Source of the DNA: Nonomuraea pusilla
GTDB taxonomy: Bacteria > Actinomycetota > Actinomycetes > Streptosporangiales > Streptosporangiaceae
DNA: 64,000 nt
Direction: 5' to 3'
Assembly: GCF_900109355.1 (NCBI RefSeq)
Contig: NZ_FOBF01000027.1
Coordinates: 50,365 to 114,364 of the forward strand
Each line of letters starts with the position of its first letter. The stretch's first letter is position 1. Below the pieces are notes generated by a model, which saw only the letters and a list, made by a program, of their open reading frames with translations, made no database searches and was not told the origin of the DNA. Shown piece after piece: positions 42,096 to 50,136 of the stretch. Made by a program: the position numbers and the translations under genes.

Positions 42096-43487
42096 ATGGC
42101 AGCGACCAGTCACGCTCCGATCAAGTCTCGCGACGGTGTGTCAAGACTGGCCGGCCGCTGGCCACTTCTTGGACAACGTCGCCCACTGGTGATCTACCTG
42201 TGTGCGATCGTCGCGATCGACCTGTGCGTGATCGCGCTGCTGACCGCGTCCGCCGACGTCCGGTGGCCCGACCTGGTCACGTTCGGCGCCCTCATGGCCT
42301 GCGGCGCGGTGTGCATCGAGGCGAGCAGACGGCTCGGCATGCCGGCCGGGGTGTCCCGCGACCTGCTGTCGGCCTGGTGGCTGCCGGTGGCGCTGCTCCT
42401 GCCGCCGGTGTACGCGCTGTTCTCCCCGATCGTCCTGCACCTCCTGCTCCAGGTACGGGTGCGGGCGACCGTCCTGTACCGCAGGGTCTTCAGCGCCGCC
42501 GCGATCGGGCTGGCGGGCTGCGCCGCCTCCTTCGCCTTCCACTGGCTCGTCCCCGATCCGGGCCGGCTGTCGCGCGGCTGGCCCGTCGCGATCGTGTGCG
42601 CAGTGGTGGCGGCCGTCCTGTTCGCCCTGGTCAACATCGCTCTCATCGCGGTCGCCGCGCACACCGCCGACCCCGAGAGCTCCTGGCGTGAGAACGTCTG
42701 GAACAAGGAGAGCGTCCTGCTCGACGTCGTCGAGCTGTGCCTCGGCGTCACCGTCTCCATCTGCTGCGGGCTCAACCTGGCGCTGCTGCTGTTCACGCTG
42801 CCGCCGGTGGTGCTGCTCCAGCGCAGCCTCCTGCACGCCCAGCTCCAGGCCGCGGCGCGCACCGACCCGAAGACCGGCCTGCTGAACGCCGCCGCCTGGC
42901 AGCGGGAGGCCGACACCGAGATCGTCCGCGCCCGCCGCAGCGGCGAGACGCTCGCCCTCCTGATCATCGACATCGACCACTTCAAACGGGTCAACGACGC
43001 CCACGGCCACCTCGTCGGCGACCAGGTGCTGGCGGCGGTCGCGGCGATGCTGCGCGCCCAGCTGCGCGACTACGACGTGGTGGGACGGTTCGGCGGCGAG
43101 GAGTTCGTGGTGCTGCTGCCCGCGGCGGACCATCGCGAGGCCCGGCAGATCGCCGAACGGCTGCGGGTCCGCATCGGCCACATGGCCATCCCGGCCGACG
43201 ACGCCCTGATCCAGGTCACGATCTCGGTGGGGGTGGCGCTGATGAGCGTTCACGGCGACGACCTCATCGACCTCCTGACCGCCGCCGACCTCGCCCTCTA
43301 CCGGGCGAAGGAGCTCGGCCGCGACCGTGTCTGCATGCCGGTCGTGCCCCCGCCCGCCGCTCCCCCCGAAGCGCGGCCCTCCGCCTCCGCTCCTCCGCAC
43401 CTCTCCCAGACCGACCCGCAGACCCCGACCATGCCCATGCCCATGCAGCCCGTCGACCCCGGCCACCCCAACCATCCCCAGCCCTGA
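42096..43487 (+). CDS. Membrane-anchored diguanylate cyclase (GGDEF)
   Basis: A 463-residue protein. Residues about 30-235 form six or more membrane helices with no known sensor signature. Residues about 265-425 are a GGDEF domain: the active loop reads RFGGEEF (GGEEF at 333-337) and the substrate region DIDHFKRVNDAHGHLVGDQV. The GGEEF form is catalytically competent, making c-di-GMP, which governs development in streptomycetes through BldD. No EAL domain is present. The Pro-rich 45-residue tail has no known role. The ATG follows GGGAGGAGACGAG. Confidence 0.93.
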   Translation: MAATSHAPIKSRDGVSRLAGRWPLLGQRRPLVIYLCAIVAIDLCVIALLTASADVRWPDLVTFGALMACGAVCIEASRRLGMPAGVSRDLLSAWWLPVALLLPPVYALFSPIVLHLLLQVRVRATVLYRRVFSAAAIGLAGCAASFAFHWLVPDPGRLSRGWPVAIVCAVVAAVLFALVNIALIAVAAHTADPESSWRENVWNKESVLLDVVELCLGVTVSICCGLNLALLLFTLPPVVLLQRSLLHAQLQAAARTDPKTGLLNAAAWQREADTEIVRARRSGETLALLIIDIDHFKRVNDAHGHLVGDQVLAAVAAMLRAQLRDYDVVGRFGGEEFVVLLPAADHREARQIAERLRVRIGHMAIPADDALIQVTISVGVALMSVHGDDLIDLLTAADLALYRAKELGRDRVCMPVVPPPAAPPEARPSASAPPHLSQTDPQTPTMPMPMQPVDPGHPNHPQP

Positions 43488-43540
43488 CCTGGTACGGCTC
43501 CGGTGCGGCCAGGTCAGCGCCTGCAGCGGCGGCGTACTGA

Positions 43541-43560
43541 AGGTAGGGCTGCCCCTACCT
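43541..43560. promoter_or_regulatory. 20-bp inverted repeat upstream of the secreted peptidase-like gene
   Basis: AGGTAGGG-CTGC-CCCTACCT, perfect 8-bp arms with a 4-base spacer, about 88 bp before the start. This shape suits a LuxR-type response regulator or MarR/TetR site. It could also be the hairpin ending the cyclase transcript. Confidence 0.55.
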
Positions 43561-43647
43561 CAAGAAGCGTGGCGTCCTGACTGATCACGAAGGGGTGCAG
43601 GCCGAAGAATCGAGGACATCACCGACAGGGCTAAGGAGATGCCTCTC

Positions 43648-44733
43648 ATGCGTACTTATGTGGCCGGTGCCGCCGCCGTCGCCGTCGTTCTCACCGCCGT
43701 TTCCCCCGCCGCGGCGGCCGTCGCCTCCCCCACCGCCGGCGTCGCCTCTCCCTCGGCCGTCCAGCAGCAGGTGGACCGGCTGACGCGGCAGGACGGGCTG
43801 GCCGGGGCGGTGGTGTCGGTGCGCGAGCGCGACGGCCGCAGCACCACCTGGACCTCCGGCACCGCCGAGCGGGGCACCGGCAAGCCGATGGTCGGCGCCG
43901 ACGGCCGGATCCGGGCGGCCAGCGTGACCAAGACGGTGATCGGCCTGACCGTGACCCGCCTGTCCGAACAGGGCAGGCTCGACCTGGACGCGCAGGTGGA
44001 GCACTACCTGCCTGGCCTGCTGCACGGCAGGCACGTCACCGTGCGGCAGCTGCTGCGGCACACCAGCGGGTTGCCCGAGTACTTCGACCTGGTCGACTGG
44101 GCCAAGCCGGCCGACCCGGCCGCCCACCTGGCGCTGGCCATGGGCCGCGAGCCTGTCGGCGAGCCGGGCGAGCGCTGGTTCTACTCCAACACCAACTACC
44201 TGATCCTGGGCATGCTCATCGAGAAGGTGACCGGCCGGGACTTCCGGCAGGTGACGCAGGACGGAGTGCTCAAGGGGCTGCGCGCCACGTACTGGCCCGA
44301 GAACGGCGAGCTGGACCTCCGCGGCCCGCACGCCCACACCTACGGCCTCGACCCGACCGACCCGTCCGCCGGCGAGACCGACATGACGCGGCTGCCCGGC
44401 TACGCCTTCGGCGCGGGCGGCGGCCTCGTCTCCACCCCCGCCGACCTGAACCGCTTCTGGCAGTCCATCCGGCCCTCCACGTTGAAGAGCATGGTCGCGG
44501 GCGCGGTGCCCGCCGACGACCCCAAGGGCAGCCGTTACGGGCTCGGCCTGTACACCTACCCGCTCAGCTGCGGTCAGGTGATCATGCACGACGGCGGGCT
44601 GCCCGGCATCCGGGTGCTCAGCGGGCGCGACCGCTCCGGCCGCGCCGCCACCGTGTACGTCACGGGCACCCCCAAGGACGACCGCCACCTGTTCGCCACC
44701 CTGGACGCCGCCCTCTGCCGCCCCTCCGCATGA
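43648..44733 (+). CDS. Secreted serine hydrolase, D-Ala-D-Ala carboxypeptidase/class C beta-lactamase family
   Basis: A 361-residue exported protein. A signal peptide covers about the first 28 residues (MRTYVAGAAAVAVVLTAVSP, then AAAA cleavage site). Catalytic motifs are SVTK (Ser nucleophile and Lys), YSNTNY (Tyr-x-Asn) and HDGG in place of KTG, the arrangement of Streptomyces R61-type DD-peptidases and esterase relatives. It may trim peptidoglycan stem peptides. The ATG at 43648 has AAGGAG 9 bases upstream; ATG 43639 would abut the RBS and is excluded. Confidence 0.9.
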   Translation: MRTYVAGAAAVAVVLTAVSPAAAAVASPTAGVASPSAVQQQVDRLTRQDGLAGAVVSVRERDGRSTTWTSGTAERGTGKPMVGADGRIRAASVTKTVIGLTVTRLSEQGRLDLDAQVEHYLPGLLHGRHVTVRQLLRHTSGLPEYFDLVDWAKPADPAAHLALAMGREPVGEPGERWFYSNTNYLILGMLIEKVTGRDFRQVTQDGVLKGLRATYWPENGELDLRGPHAHTYGLDPTDPSAGETDMTRLPGYAFGAGGGLVSTPADLNRFWQSIRPSTLKSMVAGAVPADDPKGSRYGLGLYTYPLSCGQVIMHDGGLPGIRVLSGRDRSGRAATVYVTGTPKDDRHLFATLDAALCRPSA

Positions 44734-44955
44734 CGGCCCGTACGGCGAGGCCGTGGGGCGGCCCGGCGCTCCGCGGCTCGCGCTCCCGCCGGTCTCCAGC
44801 GGTGCGGCCCGCCTGACGGCGTGAGCATGGGGGTCCCGCTCGCGCCGGGGCGGGACAGAACCTCAGACGTCGAAGCAAGGCAGAACCTGCCAGATTTGGC
44901 CAGAAATAAGGGACATATCCGGCTCATGCCATAGCGCTGTCTCGAAGTACCGTGT

Positions 44956-44976
44956 TGACATACCTTCAGTACGTCA
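44956..44976. promoter_or_regulatory. TetR operator in its own promoter
   Basis: TGACATACCTTCAGTACGTC(A) is an 8-5-8 inverted repeat with one arm mismatch. It overlaps a consensus -35 (TTGACA at 44955-44960) and matches the two sites upstream of the VOC gene. Confidence 0.75.
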
Positions 44977-44993
44977 AGGATGGGGACAGCGAG

Positions 44994-45584
44994 ATGCCGC
45001 AGGGAGTCCGGGCACAGCGACGCGAGCGGACACGGCAGGCCCTGCTGTGCGAGAGCAGGCGCCTGTTCTCGAAACTGGGCTACGCCGCCGTCGGCCTGTC
45101 GGAGATCGTCAGCGCGGCAGGCGTGACCAAGGGCGCCTTGTACCACCACTTCGACAGCAAGACCGAACTGTTCCGCGCCGTGCTGTTGCAGGTGCAGCAG
45201 GAGGTGGCAGACCGCATCGCGGTCACGGCGGACGCGCGGGAGGAGCCCTGGGACCAGCTCATCGTCGGCTGTCAGGCGTTCCTCGACGCCTCGACCGATC
45301 CGGCGATCCAGCGCATCATGCTGATCGACGGGCCCGCGGTGCTCGGCTGGAGCGAATGGCGGGCGATGAACGAGGCCACCTCGGGCCGGCACCTGGTGGA
45401 CGTGGTCAACACCCTGGTCGAGGCGGGCGCGATCCCCGCGCGGCAGGCCGTGCCGCTCATCCATCTGCTGTCGGGCGCGACGAACGAGGCGGCTCTGTGG
45501 CTGGCGTCGTCGGAGGATCCGAGCGACCTCGCGAACGCCAGGGAGACGCTGACCCAGATGCTGGAGTCGCTGCGTGTGCGGTGA
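44994..45584 (+). CDS. TetR family regulator of the adjacent VOC gene
   Basis: A 196-residue TetR protein (MPQGVRAQRRERTRQALLCE). HTH: RRLFSKLGYAAVGLSEIVSA and AGVTKGALYHHFDSKTELFR. The C-terminal domain, with YHHF then a helical pocket, matches the TetR_C group common in actinomycetes. The gene is convergent with the VOC gene, but both carry the same 21-bp operator upstream, so the protein very probably represses itself and the VOC gene. Confidence 0.9.
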   Translation: MPQGVRAQRRERTRQALLCESRRLFSKLGYAAVGLSEIVSAAGVTKGALYHHFDSKTELFRAVLLQVQQEVADRIAVTADAREEPWDQLIVGCQAFLDASTDPAIQRIMLIDGPAVLGWSEWRAMNEATSGRHLVDVVNTLVEAGAIPARQAVPLIHLLSGATNEAALWLASSEDPSDLANARETLTQMLESLRVR

Positions 45585-45611
45585 GCCGGCGCCGGCTGTG
45601 CGGGCGCCGGC
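45585..45611. terminator. Bidirectional hairpin between tetR and the VOC gene
   Basis: GCCGGCGCC (45585-45593) pairs perfectly with GGCGCCGGC (45603-45611) around a 9-base loop between the convergent genes. Confidence 0.65.
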
Positions 45612-45613
45612 GG

Positions 45614-46003
45614 TCAGGCCGGTGTGACGACGTCGATCAGGACTCCGTTGGGGTCCATGACGACCAGGCCGCCCGATTCCGGATCGCGATGGCAGGCGGA
45701 GGCCCGCTCGTCCGATCCATGGCGTTTGACGGCGCGCCGGAATTCCTCCTCGCCGACGTCCGATTCGAGGGTGATCCGCACCGCGCGCACCGGGAACAGC
45801 TGCCCATCCGGTACGGCCGGGTGCGAGTGGTCGACGAGAGTGAGCTCGTGGGGCGGCGAACCGGGCCGGCCGAGCCCGACGCACCACTCCCCCTCGTGCG
45901 TGACCTTGAAGCCGAACAACCTGGTGTAGAACTCGCGGGACTCCCCGAGGCGGGACGTGCAGATCACCGGACAGAAGCTGGCCAGCATGGGCACCATCCC
46001 CAT
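45614..46003 (-). CDS. VOC family protein (glyoxalase/resistance-like)
   Basis: A 129-residue VOC protein with the typical N-terminal SFCPVICTSRLGESREFYTR and C-terminal VVMDPNGVLIDVV. Members inactivate or sequester small toxic molecules such as antibiotics or fosfomycin-like epoxides, or act on methylglyoxal adducts. Two tandem copies of the TetR operator precede it, one touching the start codon at 46003. ATG 45988 is an alternative start that better fits the conserved region. Location next to the PKS operon makes a protective role possible. Confidence 0.82.
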   Translation of the reverse strand: MGMVPMLASFCPVICTSRLGESREFYTRLFGFKVTHEGEWCVGLGRPGSPPHELTLVDHSHPAVPDGQLFPVRAVRITLESDVGEEEFRRAVKRHGSDERASACHRDPESGGLVVMDPNGVLIDVVTPA

Positions 46004-46004
46004 A

Positions 46005-46057
46005 TGCGTACCGATGGTATGTCTGTTGAACCGTAGTGACGTACCAACGGTATGTCA
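46005..46057. promoter_or_regulatory. Tandem TetR operators upstream of the VOC gene
   Basis: TGACGTACC-AAC-GGTATGTCA at 46037-46057 and TGCGTACC-GAT-GGTATGTC at 46005-46025, 32 bp apart (about three helical turns). The core CGTACC-N3-GGTATG is identical in both and close to the copy at 44956. Confidence 0.8.
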
Positions 46058-46145
46058 ACACGCTCCGCGGGCCGTGCGGCACGGCGAGGAGAACGCCCCA
46101 GGTCAGGGTTCTCCGTTTCGCCGCCGCCGCCCGCAAGGGCGCCCG

Positions 46146-46180
46146 CCAGGTGTGACCCGCACACGGTGCGGGCCACCTGG
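46146..46180 (-). terminator. Hairpin ending the PKS operon
   Basis: CCAGGTGTGACCCGCAC pairs with GTGCGGGCCACCTGG around a 3-base loop (one bulge), 18 bases past the exporter stop. Confidence 0.7.
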
Positions 46181-46197
46181 GACGGCGACCGCGGTGC

Positions 46198-47760
46198 TCA
46201 GGAGGGCTGCTCCGCGGGGTTGACGGCCGGCTCGGCGCCGGCGGATTCCTCGCCGGCGCCCGTGGGCCGGTTCTTGATCACCACGGCCACCAGTACGGCG
46301 GTGCCGAGCGCGAACAGGGCCCCGATGACGCCGATGACGTTCATGCCGTCGGTGAACGCGGCACGGGCGGAGTCGGCGAGCGCCGCCGCCAGGTCGCCGG
46401 GGAGGCTCTTCGCCGCGTCGAGCGCTCCCGCGAGGGTGTCACCCGCACCGGCGGGAACCTGCGCGGGAAGGTCCACCTGGCTGCGGTACACGGCCGTGCC
46501 GACGCTGCCGAGGGTGGCCACACCGAGCGCCATGCCCATCTCGGTGCTGGTCTCCGAGATGGCCGAAGCCGACCCGGCCTGCTCGGGCGGGGCCGATCCG
46601 ACCACGATGTCGGTGCCCAGGGCGATGAGCGGGCCGCCGCCCGCGTACACGAAGGCGAAGCCGACCACCACCTGGCTGATCCCTGACGTGCTGCCGGCCG
46701 TCGCCAGCATGACGTGGCCGACGGCCGACACCGTCAGGCCGGCGGCGACCACGTACGCGGGCCGGATCCTGCTCGCGGCCATCGGCGACACGACGGACGT
46801 CACGATCAGCGCGAAGGCCGCCGGGAGCAGGTACAGGCCGGCCTGCATCGGTGACAGCCCGCCGACCAGCTGCAGGTACTGGGTGACGAACAGATAGGTG
46901 CCGCCCGCCACCAGCATGCTGAGCAGCAGTGTCACGAGCGCGGTGCGGAAGGTGGAGCTACGGAAGAGGCGGAAGTCCAGCAGCGGGCTGTCCAGCCCGC
47001 GCTGCCGCCGGACGAAGACGACGGCGACGGCCAGGCCGACGACGAGCGCCAGCACGGGCACCGCGGACGCGCCGTCCTTGGCGATCTCCTTGAGCCCGTA
47101 GACCACCGGCAGGATCGCCGCGAGGGACAGCACCACGCTGGCCAGGTCGAGGCGGCCGGCGTCCCTGTCACGGGACTCGGGGAGCAGCACGGGCCCGGCC
47201 AGCAGCAGCAGCGCCATGATGGGCACGCCGAGCAGGAAGACCGAACCCCACCAGAAGAACTCCAGCATGGCGCCGCCGACCACCGGGCCGAGCGCGATGC
47301 CGACGGAGAACATGGTGACCCAGACGGCGATGGCCATGCCACGCTGCCGGGGGTCGAGGAACATGTTGGTGATCAGGGCCAGCGTGGAGGGCATCAGCGT
47401 CGCGCCGGCGACGCCGAGCAGGGCGCGCGCCGCTATCAGCAGGGCCGGATCGCTGGCGTACGCGGCGGCGACCGAGGCGACGCCGAAGGCGGCGGCGCCG
47501 ATCAGCAGCAGCTTGCGGCGGCCGATGCGGTCGCCGAGCGTGCCCATGGTGACCAGGAAGCCCGCGATCAGGAAGCCGTAGATGTCGATGATCCACAGCA
47601 TCTGGGTGGCGGAGGGGTCGAGGGCCTGGCTGATGTGCGGCACGGCCAGATGCAGCACGCTCACGTCGATCGACAGCAGGAGCGTGGGAAGCGCCAGCAC
47701 GGCCAGGCCCAGCCACTCCTTCGGGCCGGCCTGCTGGGGTGGATCGGCGATGGTGCTCAA
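46198..47760 (-). CDS. MFS exporter, DHA2 (14-TMS) type, last gene of the PKS operon
   Basis: A 520-residue drug:proton antiporter. Fourteen hydrophobic segments, motif A GTLGDRIGRRKLLLIG, and WIIDIYGFLIAGFLVTMGTL are typical of QacA/EmrB-like exporters (including actinorhodin-type ActII-2 relatives). The start is TTG 47760 overlapping the thioesterase stop (TTGA) with GGAGAGG upstream. Co-translation with the cluster enzymes indicates that it exports the polyketide product and contributes to self-resistance. Confidence 0.9.
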   Translation of the reverse strand: MSTIADPPQQAGPKEWLGLAVLALPTLLLSIDVSVLHLAVPHISQALDPSATQMLWIIDIYGFLIAGFLVTMGTLGDRIGRRKLLLIGAAAFGVASVAAAYASDPALLIAARALLGVAGATLMPSTLALITNMFLDPRQRGMAIAVWVTMFSVGIALGPVVGGAMLEFFWWGSVFLLGVPIMALLLLAGPVLLPESRDRDAGRLDLASVVLSLAAILPVVYGLKEIAKDGASAVPVLALVVGLAVAVVFVRRQRGLDSPLLDFRLFRSSTFRTALVTLLLSMLVAGGTYLFVTQYLQLVGGLSPMQAGLYLLPAAFALIVTSVVSPMAASRIRPAYVVAAGLTVSAVGHVMLATAGSTSGISQVVVGFAFVYAGGGPLIALGTDIVVGSAPPEQAGSASAISETSTEMGMALGVATLGSVGTAVYRSQVDLPAQVPAGAGDTLAGALDAAKSLPGDLAAALADSARAAFTDGMNVIGVIGALFALGTAVLVAVVIKNRPTGAGEESAGAEPAVNPAEQPS

Positions 47761-48584
47761 GGTGTTTCCTCTCCAGGGAATCGCTCGGGATCGCCGCCCG
47801 GCACGGTCTCCGGGTGGCGCGGCAGGTGCCGGCCGCGGTCCCCGTCCGGCGGGCCGGGGAACACGGCCAGCAGGTCGCGGACGATGGCCGCGGCGTTGGC
47901 GTGGGCGTACAGGTAGAAATGGCCGCCGGTGAACATCGACCGGCGGAAACCACCGGTCGTCTCGAGCGACCACAGGTGCAGCCGCTCGGCGATGACGACC
48001 GGGTCGTCCACCGCGCCGAGGGCCAGGATGGGCACCCCGGTCCCCGACAGCGGCCGTTCGTAGCGCTCCATCGCTTCGAGGTCGGCGCGGATGGCGCGCA
48101 GGACGGGCCGGACGAGGTCCGCCCGCGTCATGAGCTGAGGGGCCATGCCGCCGAGGTCCATCAGGTGCTCCAGCAGCTCGGCGTCGCTCCTCGCGTGAGC
48201 GAACGGCGGCTCGCTGGGGAAGCACGGGGGCTGGCGGGCCGACACGGCGAGCAGCACGGGCGGGAGGCCCTTCTGCTCCATGGCCCTCGTCAGTTCGTAG
48301 CCGAGGACGCTGCCGAAGCTGTGCCCGACGACCACGTACGGCAGCGGCTCCCTGCCCGCGAGGTCGCGGCTGAGGGCCTCGACCAGCGGTTCGACGCGGG
48401 TGATCGGCGGCTCGCCGATGCGCGCCCCGCGCCCGGGAAGCTGGGCGACGAGGAGCTCGGCGTCCGCCGGCAGCACCTGCCACCAGGTGCGGAAGGCGGA
48501 CGGCCAGCCGCCGGCGTGTGGGAAGGCGACCACGCGGAGGCGAGGGCCGGGGCCGGGTCCGCCGGCGCCGGCCCCGGCTCTCAT
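47757..48584 (-). CDS. Type II thioesterase of the PKS cluster
   Basis: A 275-residue alpha/beta hydrolase of the RifR/TEII class. RLRVVAFPHAGGWPSAFRTW is the family opening, the nucleophile is Ser89 in VGHSFGS, and the Asp and His are in GAVDDPVV and GGHFYLYAHA. TEIIs remove misprimed or stalled acyl groups from carrier proteins. The AT-less modules in this operon make such editing relevant. It lies 10 bases after the deacetylase stop. The 35-residue C-terminal tail is extra and low complexity. Confidence 0.93.
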   Translation of the reverse strand: MRAGAGAGGPGPGPRLRVVAFPHAGGWPSAFRTWWQVLPADAELLVAQLPGRGARIGEPPITRVEPLVEALSRDLAGREPLPYVVVGHSFGSVLGYELTRAMEQKGLPPVLLAVSARQPPCFPSEPPFAHARSDAELLEHLMDLGGMAPQLMTRADLVRPVLRAIRADLEAMERYERPLSGTGVPILALGAVDDPVVIAERLHLWSLETTGGFRRSMFTGGHFYLYAHANAAAIVRDLLAVFPGPPDGDRGRHLPRHPETVPGGDPERFPGEETP

Positions 48585-48594
48585 CCACCAGGTG

Positions 48595-49740
48595 CTAATG
48601 GTCTCCTCCGGGCCCCGGGCCGGCCGCGGACAACTGACCGGCGAGCAGCGGATGGCGGGTTCGAAGGTGCTCGATCACCCGGTTCTGGTGCGGCTGCAGC
48701 CGCTGGCCTGGAAGGTGTTCGAGCGAGTGCAGGAACGGGTCGTGCGGGGCGGGGAGGCCGGCGATCGCACTGGCGGTGCCCAGCACCAGCATCGGCTGGT
48801 ACCAGGCCGAGTAGCCGCCTTCGTGGCAGAAGACGATCCGTCCGTCCGTCAGCTCGCCGGCCAGCCGGCACATCGTCGAGGTCATGGCGTGCAGGGTGCG
48901 GCTGGTGCACATCATGCGGCCCATCGGGTCGTGCCCGCCCGCGTCGACGCCCGCCGCGACGAGGATCAGCTCGGGCCCGAAGGCGCGGGCGGCGGGTTCC
49001 ACGACGCGGTCGATCACGGCGAGGTAGGCGGCGTGCCCGCTGCCCGGGGGCAGCGGCACGTTGAGGGTGGCGCCCGCGCCCGCGCCGGCGCCGGTCTCCA
49101 GGACGCCGCCGGACGCCGCGGGGAACAGCCCGTCCTGGTGGAGGGAGATGTACAGCACGTCGGGGTCCTCGTAGAAGACCCGCTGGATGCCGTTGCCGTG
49201 GTGCACGTCCCAGTCGAGGATCAGCACCCGGCGCGCCCCGTGGCGCTGGGCGGCCCTGGCGGCGATGGCGACGTTGTTGTACAGGCACAGCGCCATCGCC
49301 CGGTCGGGTTCTGCGTGGTGGCCCGGCGGCCGCACCAGGCAGTAGGCCCGGTCGAACCGCCCGTCCAGCACGGCGACGGCGGCCTGCGCGCAGGCTCCGG
49401 CGGCGAGCCGCGCCGCCTGGGCGCTGTGGTAGTTCACGTGGGCGTACACGCCCGCGTCGCCGGCTCCGGCCGCCGAGGCCGCCTCGACGCGTTCGACGTG
49501 CTCCGGAACGTGCACCAGCAGCAGGTCCTCGTCCGAGGCGGGCGCCGGGGTCACCGCGGTGAAGCGGTCCATCACGCCCGACGCCTTGACCAGCCCCTCC
49601 GCCCGCCTCAGGTCGGGGTCCACGGCGAACTGCCTGAGCGGCTCGATCCCGGGCCCGACCGGGACGTATCCCGACCCTGGCCCGGGGTCGTGCCAGAAGC
49701 ACAGCTCGTGGCTGTACCACGCGGGTCCGGGCGCGCTCAC
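48595..49740 (-). CDS. Histone-deacetylase-like amidohydrolase in the PKS cluster
   Basis: A 381-residue arginase/deacetylase-fold zinc enzyme. RPPGHHAEPDRAMALCLYNN carries the catalytic His pair, ILDWDVHHGNG the Asp and His metal ligands, VAAGVDAGGHDPMG the third Asp, and CHEGGYSAWY the loop before the end. Bacterial relatives deacetylate polyamines, acetoin-linked or small N-acetyl compounds. Overlap with the preceding small gene (GTGA) and position in the operon suggest that it removes an N-acyl group from the polyketide-amino acid product or a protected intermediate; this is inference. Confidence 0.9.
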   Translation of the reverse strand: MSAPGPAWYSHELCFWHDPGPGSGYVPVGPGIEPLRQFAVDPDLRRAEGLVKASGVMDRFTAVTPAPASDEDLLLVHVPEHVERVEAASAAGAGDAGVYAHVNYHSAQAARLAAGACAQAAVAVLDGRFDRAYCLVRPPGHHAEPDRAMALCLYNNVAIAARAAQRHGARRVLILDWDVHHGNGIQRVFYEDPDVLYISLHQDGLFPAASGGVLETGAGAGAGATLNVPLPPGSGHAAYLAVIDRVVEPAARAFGPELILVAAGVDAGGHDPMGRMMCTSRTLHAMTSTMCRLAGELTDGRIVFCHEGGYSAWYQPMLVLGTASAIAGLPAPHDPFLHSLEHLPGQRLQPHQNRVIEHLRTRHPLLAGQLSAAGPGPGGDH

Positions 49741-50045
49741 GGGGCGGACACACCCAGCGAGGCCCGGCCGACCCCGGAGACCTTCTCGATGTACTCCAGG
49801 TAGTACTCCCGCTCCTCGCCGGGGGTGCGCTTGGCCCTGAAGGTGGTCTCCAGCAGCTCCAGCACCTCTGCTGCCTCGCGGGAGGTGAGCGGCCGGTCGC
49901 CGACCTCCTCCTCGACGGCGCGGATGCGCGCGGCCGGCTCCACCACGCCCTTGGCGTGCTCGTTCGGGTCGGTGCCGTGGTTGCGGGTCGAGGCGATGGT
50001 CTTCAGTACGGCTGAGAAGAACGCGGCGGTGTCGATCTCGCTCAT
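49737..50045 (-). CDS. Small protein of unknown function in the PKS operon
   Basis: A 102-residue, mostly helical, charged protein (MSEIDTAAFFSAVLKTIAST). The central region AKGVVEPAARIRAVEEEVGD and C-terminal EREYYLEYIEKVSGVGRASL suggest three or four helices. There is no Cys, signal peptide or membrane segment, and no phosphopantetheine Ser motif. AGGGGAAACGAC gives a good RBS. It overlaps the deacetylase start by 4 bp. I do not recognise the family; a partner or scaffold role is conceivable. Confidence 0.75.
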   Translation of the reverse strand: MSEIDTAAFFSAVLKTIASTRNHGTDPNEHAKGVVEPAARIRAVEEEVGDRPLTSREAAEVLELLETTFRAKRTPGEEREYYLEYIEKVSGVGRASLGVSAP

Positions 50046-50136
50046 GTCGTTTCCCCTGTGTGTCGCGTCGTTCGCTGGTGTCGCGTGGTGCGCCGGCGTC
50101 GGCGCCGTCAGGCAGGTGCGGATTTCCGGTCGCAGG

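Noticed and set aside
41694..43487. A 597-codon version of the diguanylate cyclase
   Set aside because: The first 134 codons cover a palindrome and promoter region with no RBS; ATG 42096 has a strong GGGAGGAG.
46198..48588. A 796-codon frame that would fuse extra N-terminal sequence to the DHA2 exporter
   Set aside because: The upstream part is a shadow of the thioesterase gene; the true start TTG at 47760 overlaps the thioesterase stop and has an RBS.
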